From Dysidea avara (Eukaryota > Porifera > Demospongiae > Dictyoceratida > Dysideidae): a stretch of 64,000 bases of DNA. The stretch spans positions 23,001,977-23,065,976 of the forward strand of contig NC_089275.1 of NCBI RefSeq assembly GCF_963678975.1, read 5' to 3'. This document shows, one piece after another, positions 37,201 to 49,200 of this stretch. The notes below the pieces were generated by a model that was not told where the DNA came from, ran no database searches, and was given only the letters and a program-made list of their open reading frames with translations. Both the position numbers and the translations under genes were made by a program. Every line of letters starts with the position of its first letter. Position 1 is the stretch's first letter.

Positions 37201-40200
37201 AAATGCACTGGGTTGAAACCCTGTCAGCACTGTTGATCCAGATGACCTGATATAGTAACAGACCTGGACCTAACCCAAAAATAGAGGCATGCACTTGGAT
37301 ATTGGTGACAGTTAGACATAAACATAGCAAAGATTTTTAGCAAGAACAAATGGTAGTCATGCAGCAGTAGTGTATGCAGCTCCTACTTTACCTTCCTAGC
37401 TAGCAGATACAGTAAAAAAAAAATGAGGGGGTTGCTTCAGCACCCAAAGCATCCCACTGTTGGTTACTGAGTGGATTCCTTATTTTAATATTGCAATTAT
37501 CTATAGTACCCATTTTATGTAAATGATATGAATAATATTCATTATGTGCATGTAAAGCATTGCATACGGTATAGGGACAGATTTCCTAACACTATATCCA
37601 TTTTCAATTCAATTATCTTTTAGTTTAGTAGCACTGGTTAATTAAAGCGCCTCATTATATAATTATGTTCTGTAATCCATGCAGCAAGGTTATACAATAT
37701 TCACTGTTTCAACAAGCTATGAGTCTTAACTGCTGGTAGTTATTACTATGTTTGTACACACCACACTTGAAACCAAGTCAGAATATCTACACTTGGGCCA
37801 ACTTAAGGTCAAATGAGCATCATCCATGAATATCCTGGAGATCATGTGTGATCAATGAAATAATTGTATGCTTGCATGGCAATGTAAGTATTCTAGAAGA
37901 TTTTAACTGGGTTATTGCTGGGCATTTTATTGTGCAGTGAACCATGGTCTAGTCCTCCATCCCATTTTTCCTAGGATGATGCTTATAATAAACTCTTGGG
38001 AGTTATGCGATAAGTGCTAACCTGGAGATAGGAACTGGCGGATGAGACCAGTTGAATTGGAGTGCTGGAGCAGTTTTGAATTATGCAGTCATTGTGGGCA
38101 CAATCTGTCAAATAGTAAGAGGAGCACTGCATGTTGCTGTATTTATCAGTTGTTACCAAGTACAAACAAACTTAGTAGACTAAATTTGGTTATTACATAA
38201 GACAATGAAAAGAGGAAGACAACAAAGAGAAGGGCTAATCTGTTCTAATAATCAATGAGAGATGTTCAAATAACATAGCTCACTGTTAAAAAATTATTCC
38301 ATTTAGTTGCTCAACCATAAGCATGAAGGTGCTTTGTTTTTAAAATAAATAACTTCCTTTGGCTGAATATACTGTAATAATTTTCAATAGCCAGCTTAAA
38401 GCTAATGTAAAGGTACAGCATCCCTCAGGACCCATATGTGTTACCATACTTGATTAAGCTCCATACATGTACCAAAGTTTCCACTTCAGTGCAAGCAAAA
38501 TGTAAACATGCATACTCCATTCTACTTGTGAATTACAATTTACAGGATGTACGTAGGATTACATTGAGTTATTTATGAGCAGAAACAACTAAACTATACC
38601 TTCCTTTTAAATAGATAACAATGTGAAAAGTGATTGCGGGTTTACATTTTGTGTAAGATATGATGACATGATGATGATTTACTCAACCCACAATCAATCT
38701 ATCTATCTACTAGTATAAATACACCCACTCCATTTTCTAAGTCAGATCTTCATGGCTTGACTTTGCCTCAGGTTTTTAAAATCATGAAGATCCTCATGGT
38801 AGGTCTCTAACTATTATGTAGATAGTTTCCACTTTACTTAGACAATCCCCTACTATAAATTTTGTTGCAACACACCTGTAAATTTGTGATACTCTACCTG
38901 GCAATTATTACAAATATTTTAGTGTAGACATAAACAACACATAATTGTCATAAAATAATGTTTCCAAACTATATCTTGAATGGTATAGATCAAGCAGTTA
39001 CTTTATATTTGCATACACATACAATAGTACTATCGATACATTGCATGCTCATTAGTACTGTTTTAGATACCTTAGTAGTTGCATTAACATCTGCTCCAGA
39101 CTTGATCAACATCTTTGCTAAGTGATAACTGCCATTGTGTGCAGCAGCATGTAAAGGAGTCATATGAAACTGAAACAAAATTAAACTAGTAAAGTTTAAA
39201 ATTAATGTTATAGCTACTCAGTTTATCACAGCAAGAACAAAATGATTTACATACATGTGATGTCAAGGCAGATGGCAGTATGTCATGCAGCCAAGAAAGC
39301 TAGCAAACCACACCATGAGTGTATTGACAGAAAGAAAGAATACACAATTTTCGCACATACATACATACATAGCTCCATTCTCCCTACTCCTGATTTTTAC
39401 ACTGCAAATTCCCTCTACCTTCAGCACCCAATATATAAAATAATGAGATCACTTTAACAGTCGTGAAATATGAGTCATTAAATTTAGCTCAGTTTAATTT
39501 ATAATTTTTTGTTATTTGTTTTGGGGTCTTAAAATGCAAAGATGCAACTTGATTAATTATTTGAAAGTTGGAGCACAATATGAAAATCATGATCATATAT
39601 ATACTAAGTTTGTAAATTTGGTAGATATTCACAGAAGTACAGTATTACATAGAAGGACCAATTTTTTCATCATATAAATCATATATCAGAATAACTTGAA
39701 AATTGGTCTTTAACCATTATAATTTAAACCTTTGGTAGTTAAGAAGACAGCTATGGAGTTAAACCAACGTGTGTATTATAGTAGTACAATCAACAAAATG
39801 TCACAAAAAATCTGCAATACAATACTATTGTAATTTTGTGTTTTCTATAATAAGAAGAAGCTAAGTAAACACAAGCCCCCAAAGCCAATTTGCGACTGGA
39901 TCTGGGAAAACCAGTCTTATTGTCCATGAAAGCAGATTTAATTTTTCACCAAGAACACAAAGCTACATGAACAAACTATCAAATTTCGTAATCAAAATCA
40001 GCTAGACTTGAGTGGTCTGCTTTTGCTGGCTGCTCTTCCCAAGCACAATGATATTTGTATGAGCGGTCTGGGCCCCAATGGAGTTCTGGTCAGCCTGGGG
40101 ATGGCTGTGTATGGCTGTACATCTCCGTGGTGTTGAATAAAGACCGGTGCTGTAAATGTCCTTTCATTTTAGCCAGTTTTGAATGGCTCATAACTTGGCC

Positions 40201-43200
40201 TAATTCACCCTTACACCTTCCTCTTTAACCTTTTAAACAGTCACCAGCCCACACCTTCCATCCTTTTTGGAGGTATCTAAAATGACAGGAAACTTAAGTG
40301 CTGGCTACTTCTACTGTGAATGCTTTTTTGAAGGTAAGAAATTGATGTAAAATGTGTGAAAATTTGGTACACGTCAATGGCGGATCCAGGATGGGGCATT
40401 TGGGGCAAATGCCCCCCCCCCCCCCCCCCTCAAGAAATTGCATACAAGATCGAGATACTCTAATAGAGCAGTCAATTACTCTAATAAAGCAGTCACAATG
40501 TTCATGAGGCAGTGTAGCTTATCTATGAAGCTACAAATAGTATTTTATTTTATATATAATATGTTTGGTAAAGGATAACTAGCTATTATTGTCGTGACCT
40601 TTTTTTTTTTTTGCTCTTCGACTTTTTTCAGCAAGGTGCCCCCCCCTCTTTCCAAACTCTGGATCCGCCCCTGCACGTAGCTTCTACCATTGGTGAGCTA
40701 CAACACAATGAATACTTAAACTGGCATTTCTGATACTTTTAAATATAGGCAATAAGACCAACTTTTTGAGACTGGGTCACATTTATGGGTGGCATTGAGA
40801 ATAAAAATGTGTGTGTAAAATGTAAAAGATATAAAAGTGTATGGCATTTAAAAATCTGTGCAGTATAAAGTTGTGAAAATCATAGGTTGTAGCTAAAAAA
40901 TGGCTGCAATGATTCAATAATAATGCACAACAACATTATGAGGTACTATGCAGTAGTTAAAAAAGCTTAGACTAAAGGCGGTTTTAGGGGGGTTTTCAAG
41001 GTTTCCAGAAACCCTTTTGGGTTTGGTCTACTTCAGAACGGCTGAGGCAACTAGTTATATAATTAGCTCAGTACTGTAGTATTATATACTGGTTTTTCTA
41101 GTATAACCACAACATCCTCCACAGAAATCATGCTCACCAATATTCAACAGTTAACTGATACTAACAGAAGAGGTGATGGTAGTAGTGATAACCAAGGACA
41201 AATGAGTTGCAATTGATTGTCTCCTTAGATCAATACTCTCTAATAGAGCAGTCACTTTGTAGTGAAATACTCTAATAGAGCATTCACTGATTAAAATGTT
41301 CCAAGGTAATTGTAAAAGGTTTTGCTAGCCTACTGAGCTATATAACTAGCGTAAAGCTATAGCTGAGTAAGCTAACCAAATATGGTAAGAATTCAGATAG
41401 TCTTATCTATCATCTATTCTAGACGTTGACATTCAACTACTGTACATAACTATAGCACTAGCTATAGTAGCCCTGTAGGTTCGGTGAGTAGCTACACATG
41501 AGAAACAAATGATTTCCATCAGTAATTTTGATGGAAGAAGGCTTAATGAAAAGAAGTTTAAAGCACTTATAGCAGTTTTAAACCATCAAGTTTATATTCT
41601 ATTTCAAGCACTGTAAAATTAAAATCTTGCCAGCGTCTGGGGGCTACGTCCCCTGACCTTTGCATCTGAGTCCTACTATCACTGGAAACCCCTTGATAGA
41701 AATCCTAGACCTTCCCCTGTAGACTATACTGCCAATCTACTTTTTAAAAATGTTTCCATTTATACCACCACTTCATTCTATTTCTTCTAATTGCGGACCG
41801 AGGTATATGTGGTATTAATTATACAATGAAACCAAATGAATGAATCTAATAAACTGTACTTCAGGAAGTCAATTTCACACAATGCAGTTAAGGATTACAA
41901 AAGGCTATAAGAAGTCACTTACTTTGGTAACAACATTGACTTCTGCTCCAGACTTAATCAACATTTCCACTATTTTAATGTGACCGTATTTAGTAGCAAC
42001 ATACAAAGGGGTCACGTTATCCTAGCACAGAAGGACATATGCATTGTACCTACATACTTACGTACATAATATAACATCACTCATTATTTCAATCTTTACT
42101 ATCATAAAATGGTTTTGTGTTGTGAAAATTCATGCAACTTAGTGTGTGGTATACTGTGTTTTTATTCATAATTCATAAAGTTTTGAGCAGTACAGATATT
42201 CTCCAAGATAATTATAATTCTCCCATTTTAATCAGTGAAAGTATAAGGTTGTACCAATATGATGAATACAATTATCAGCTCCATGATATCAATAGTTTAA
42301 TAGTACTGACCTCTGTAGTATTGGCATCAATGTATCTAAACTTGATTAGTCTCACTATAGTGTTAATATGGCCATCACTAGCAGCCTTCAATAGTTGCTT
42401 ACATTCCTCCTTCTATATGTAAAGAAAATACTGTATTAGTTGTGACCTGTACTGCACCCTCAAATGGTACTATAGTACAGTATACAAATTAATCTTTGTA
42501 TATAGTATGTGACCCACTCTGGGGAAACAGGCTTTATTGCCCATGTCAGCAGATTCGATTTTTCACCCAGAACACAAAGCTACATGAATAAACTATTTAA
42601 TTTCACAATCAAAATCAGCTAGATTTGAGTGGTATGGTTTTGCTGGCTGCTTTTCTCAAGCCCGGTGGCAATCCGGCCGTATGTGTGGTGTGGGGCAGTA
42701 ATGGAGTTCTGGCCAGCCTGAGGGTGGCTGTATGTGGGTGTACAGCTCTGTGATATTGAATAAAGACCTATGCTGTAAATTTCCTTTCATTTAAGCCAGT
42801 GTTGAGACCTGAATGACCCATAACTTGGTCTAATTCACTCCTACACCTTCCTTTTCAATTTTTAAACAGCCTCATTCCCTCCTTTCAGGCCCCCACCACC
42901 CTCCTCGCCTGATACAGCCAACCTTGGTTTAAAAACTATCTAAAATGGTGGGAAAAGTAGCTGCTGGCTACTTGATTAGGTAGGTAAGGAATTGGTGTAA
43001 AACGTGTGAAAAGTTGGTACACATAGCTTCAACCATTGGCGAGCTACAACACACTAAATACTTAAACCAGCATTTCTTGATACTTTCAAAAGGCAATAGG
43101 ACCCCTTTTCCCAGACTGGGTCACATAATTATGGTGTGTGCACAGACCAAAGGCTGCCACCATAATTACAAATCAGTTGTAAACTGGTTTACAAATGGTT

Positions 43201-46200
43201 GAAACGTAGCTAAGTACCTCCAGTCTGGCCACTAATGAGTTTAAATGAAACCAAATACCAGACCAACACAGAAAGTCACAATACAAGGCAATGAATTTGT
43301 TTAGTACATCAAAGAGATAAATCACTCTGGAACAAAAAAACACAGCACTCACTCATCTGAATGAATGGGAAGCAGTAAAACCCCTTGGCTGAGTCAGTGT
43401 CCGTATACCACATGGTCATTCGCCAATAAATTTAGCTAACCAAGACTATTATAGCACTGCACCACCCAACAATGAATAACAGCCACCCTGTATAATGACA
43501 TGAAGCAGTACAATGGCCGGAACGATTGGCATCAATATACACCTCATGCTCATGCATGGGGCGAAACATGCTACCAATGAAAAAATCTAGTTGGCAATGA
43601 ATTAACTAATCATCAAGATGGTAATTAGTGAGTAAAATTGTTCCTTATACACAGCGTTCAGCGGTAGCCAATATTAGCCTTGCCTTTTTGCTCCTTCCTT
43701 GCTACAAATGGGTGGTGCCCTTGATCTGTGCATGCCCCATGTCACAAATCAGTTGTAACACACCCATGAGGTTAGTATCTGATTTGAAAACAACTCCACC
43801 CTTGGGTGTCATGTTTACAAATCAGATATGACTTCACCCTTGGGTCTGCGGCGATTGGGTGTTGTGTTTGCAAATCAGATACAAACCTCATACAACTATA
43901 ACTTATAATATGCTGTGATAATGTGAAAGGAAGACTGCCTATTAGTAAGTGTGTGGTGCCTAGAACATAAAAGCACTATAGCGTATTAATTTAAAGGTAG
44001 AGATCCAAGCATTAGAAGTGAAACAAGAGATATGATGATACTGCAGTATAGCTATATTACTACATGGGAAAACCCCTACATTGGTATGTCTCTTATTTTT
44101 ATTGCCTGGAACCCTGTTTTATTTTTAAATTACTTAATAATATATTTTGTTATTATAGCGTAACTATGTAACAGTGCAATTGTGTTATTAGAATATCTGT
44201 TGAATTAGGGTGATTGCTTTAATAGAGTGTATGGTGATTTCAAGTAGGCATATTGCAGTACTGTACCTTGTTTTCTGTAGCTAAACCAATTGGTATTTGC
44301 ATCATAGTGAATCAATCAGCTAGATCATTATGAGAGCATAGTTCCAGTAGTTAGTTTACAGTAGAATTTTGATCATCTATATACTCACTCATACAGTAAC
44401 ATAAGCTTTATATTTTGAAATGTCTATTGCCATGCAAATACACACCTCTAAAGAAAGTGTTGATACGGAAAATTACCACCTTGGTAATTCCTTGCATGAA
44501 GAAATTCTTAACTAGGAAGACTAGGAAGGCTGGAGATAAAAAGCATAGGTAAGGCGCAGAGGCAAACACTATAATGACTATTTGGAACTCCAAAAGAAAT
44601 ATTCCACATGTGGGTTTGCTACTGTTGTATGGAACAGTGCAGCCTATAGCCTAGCAATTGTGGTCAGACTGGCTTATAGGTTGGCTGGTCAGCAGACAGG
44701 TGAGCAATCAGTCGAGTGGGTAGGTGGGTGGGTGAACAGCAGGCAAGCAACCAAAAATTGAATATGACAAAACTTAACATTTCCAGGTATGCTTCTTCTA
44801 TAGTCTTTGTTTTTAATACTGTATTTAATGTTAGACAGCTTTGCAAAGGTGTATGATATTTCTAGGGTGGATTTTATCAGGGTGGGCACATTTCATTTTG
44901 GGGGATCCCTAGTATACAGCACTACCACATTACATTTTACAGTATAGTAGTACTGACAATGCAGCCTCAATCTCCCTTATTGACAGCTTGGCAGCATTCG
45001 TTAGGCACAGCTAAGCCCAAAAATGCTTTCCAAATCCTTCCAAAAAGTTTCTACGGGATTAAAAAATTTTGATTTAACAGAATTTTACACTGGCTGACTG
45101 ACTGACCGACTAACTTACTAATCGATGCCTCCAGCCAAGCATAATTCAACAATGGATAATACCACGGGCTTGATTTCTTTACTGCTCGACATTGTTTCGA
45201 TGGGTTAATTGGTATATTTTATATAAACCATGGCTCACTTCAGTGTTTTGCACTTATACACTCCAACTCTGAAGTCAGAGAAAGTTTACTGTTGATAAAT
45301 CCTGAGGTGAACTCGTAGCCATGGTTTATATATTACATAAACAGTACACATATACAACATGTGTACATAGCTAAGTGCACAGCTACTCACAAACATGTTA
45401 CAAATGTAACTGCTCATTTGATACCAAACATGCATCTGTAACACACTGACTCACATTGTTTCTGGTGTCACATATTCTGGCTACTGATATTTTCAAGTAT
45501 ACAAAACCAGCAGCAATAAATTTACTAGCATTCTTGGTTGCTGCATCCACCATCTTTTTGACAGCAGTCAGTGGAATACACCACTCTAGTACTAGTGAAT
45601 GTGATTCTGCTTTGCAGAAAGGACATATCACATAAGATTTCACTCCACAGTGTTTAAAAGTGAACTGTTTTAATTCACTGTACTCTTCCAATGTGACGTC
45701 AGAAAAGTTTCTGTTTTTTACAATTGCAATCATCTTATCGTATCCATCAGGCACACTACTGCCTTCTTGTTTAGAACATTCATAAATATGTTGTAACTTC
45801 ATTTCGCTGCATAATTTGCTTTTGTAGTTTTGTATCAATTCTTGACAAGCCGCAAATGGTGAAACAATGGCCATTAATAATGGAAAATCATCCCACCTCC
45901 ATAGCTCTCTAAGCAGTTGTAACAGCCTTCTCATATCAGGACAAGTTTCAATTGCATTAAGCTGCTCAGAACTGAAGTACAAATCATTAGAATCATCATC
46001 AATGGTAAGATTTGAACAAATAAGCTTGATAGTCTCCAAATTTTTTGATTCATTCTCATTTAATTCCATTAGAATTTTTGCCAAAAGAAAACCAAATTGA
46101 GCGCTAGCCACTTTGGGCCTCCGTATTGACTCTGAGGCTTTGCTGACTTTGTGTGGTTTACCTGTGTACAAGATTTTTTTAAAATGAACTATATTGTCTG

Positions 46201-49200
46201 CGATAATCTACCTTATCCCACTCATTCATTGTTGAATGTGTATATAAACAACCACGTTAACTATCAACCAAATTTCATTCCTAATGCCACAGAACATTAT
46301 CAGGATACACGTGTTGTACACTTACAAAAACTGCCATAAAATACAAGCACATCATTCAATTGCTTTTAAATTTGAGACACATATATACAAACGGGGATTA
46401 CAACGTCACATTTCGAAATAACAAACATTTGAGGCACAATAACAACTTTTACATAATCGACTGATTTACTGCCATGTCTACAGGGTAAATCCACTTATAG
46501 GAATAATCTGAAAAGTAACTATTAATTCACCTTCAATTTTATCTCTCTTAATCTTATCCGCTACAGATTTCATTCCAATATTGCTCAATGCTTCTATTAA
46601 TTGGTTCCAGCTGGCATTTGGCTGCAAATCCAGCCACTGTCTAAGCATCTCCCTACAGCAGGAGTTAACATCACCACCATAGTTGCTTTTTATTACTTCT
46701 AACACAGGACAGTTGTCACCTAGTAGCTGTATACCTACATCATACCATCGTGCTGCTGTCCCTCTACTTTCAGGTTGCAGCTGGTTAATCACCTCTTTCA
46801 GATTAGGATGAGCCTTACCTATAAAGTTGGCAGCAAACCAAACATGTCAATATCTTGTATTATGCACTACAATGTAACCCACAGCCAACTTAATATGTGA
46901 CTGAATTTTGGAAAATCACTCATATGGGTGTGCATGAAATAATTAGAATTTTCATGTTTAGTGGATTGCTAATAAGAGTAGGACACAGTTTTAAAAAATA
47001 TTTCAAGAATTTTCTTGTACTTTAAGGCATTGAGAATGGCTTACAACTATTAACAAGTAGATTTTCACTATAAAGTTTGTGATTTGATCATTAAATATTT
47101 TAGGTGTCAAATCCACCATATGGGTGATTTTCCAAAATTCGGTGACATATTGAATTGGACACCTACACATACATTATCAATTCTTCTGGCACCATTTTGC
47201 CACATTGCATGGTCAGCTTTCTCTGCTTACATTTCTGGAGAACCGTTTTTGGCTAATTTTTTTTATGCTTGCAACAACTGCTCACTCAGTAAATACTGAA
47301 CCTGCATAACTAAATATTCACTGTCATTGTTAATTTCCCACCACTTTGTGTTCAAATAAAACATATCCCAGACCTCTACTCTATAATGTTATCCTACCAG
47401 CAATCATAATAGTAAAACCTACATTGCTAACCAAAAGCTTTAGAAATGATGTTATTTTTGCACGAAACATCACCTGACTTTATCAATATCTGTGGACTAT
47501 GCTTATTATTTATTGCATTTGTTTACCTACATAATATATAATACACTGCATGACCAGATATGGCAATGAAAAACAACATCTTTTGCACACACAATTAAAT
47601 CTAATGCACTATTACTGTGATGTGGTTTCAAAAGTGAACCTTCTGTAACACAGAGGTCTGTGCTCATGAATGCAGTTGATACTGACACTGAGACCATTCT
47701 GACTTTGCTGAAACAGCTTACACTTTCAGCAGCTGTAGGCTGAATCCTTTCTGAGTGCTCTCAGTAGTACTGCAGATGGAGATCCTCAAACAGAACCATG
47801 TGCATGCCTTCACACATTTCTCTATAGCTAAGTAGTCCACCTAACACCTACCAACTACCCAAAAATAAACGTACTAAAGTTATCCTTAACCAATAACTTT
47901 ATACTGCCTACACTGTACTGCTAAGCCCTCACAGCTTTATATATACCCTAACAAGGGCGGATCCAGGGTTTGGCAAGGAGGGGTGCACCAGTGAAGGTAT
48001 AGTAGGCAGAAAGAGCTGGGGGGTACAGCCCAGAAACCAAAGCTATTAATTTTTCATATGTTTCAGGGCTAATAATTTTGATGTAGAGTGGTTTTATAAA
48101 TATCTAAATCATACATACTGCTTTATAAATGGACTACATTGATCAAGAAGTTATAGCTAGGGTCTATAGCTTATAGGTATGGATCTAAAGAATGGCATAC
48201 GGAATACCAATTTCATTTGCAAAATATCCTAGCTTAGCTGGTGAAGTGTGCCCATGCATGGGATAGTGCAGCAGATACTAGCTTTTTTCTTCATATTACA
48301 CTTAGTAACTATGAAGGTAGCATTATGTGTGGTAACTGTTCTATTAGAGTATTTGACTGACTGCTCTATTAGAGTATCAATCTTATATGCCGGTAATGGT
48401 TTCTTTTTGAAGAGAGTGGAGGGGGCACGTGCCCCTCATTCCCCCCCTTGGATCCGCCGCTTCCTAAATGAATTCAAAAGAACAATTTCCTATAGCAACT
48501 AACAACTTTCTGAAAGTACTGGATTAATATTAGGCAAGTTATATAGTGTCGGCAGTCATGTGCATTAAAAAAAAAAAAACTTAGACAAAAAACCTAAGAA
48601 AACGAAAAAACAAAAAACAAAACAAAAAAAAACCCTTGTCTCAGCAGGGCTCAAAGCCGGACATCCATACTCATAAGCAATGCTCGTAACCATTATACCA
48701 CCGGTGCTGCAGCTACTCACCTTTGTTAGTTTCTACCTTATAATAACCTGACTGAAGTGACTTCTATATATAACAAGAGTGAAGAAGAAACCAAAGCTGA
48801 ACCCTAGCCTACTCCTAACGCTAAGGATCTACTTTTCGCATCCCCTACAGTTGAATGCTCGGGGCAAACTTCTAGATGCGTCCCCTAAAGTTGAATGCTC
48901 AGGGAAACCTACTAGATGCGTGCCCTAAAGTCGAATGCTCGGGGCATATTGGACGCGTACCAACTCTAGCTCGCCTAGAGACAACTGGTTTGTTTGATAT
49001 AGTCCAGCAAATGATGGACTTGTGCCAGTAAAATAGCCGTTCATGTTCGTAACCGGTGCCAGTACTATATCCACTAGCTTTGTTATGACATAATATCAAC
49101 TTAAACATGCATGGTAAACTGCTTACCATGCATGTTTAAGTTGATTTTTGCATGATACCACACAGATTAGGCATTTCTAAAGGGGGTGTCCATGCATGCC

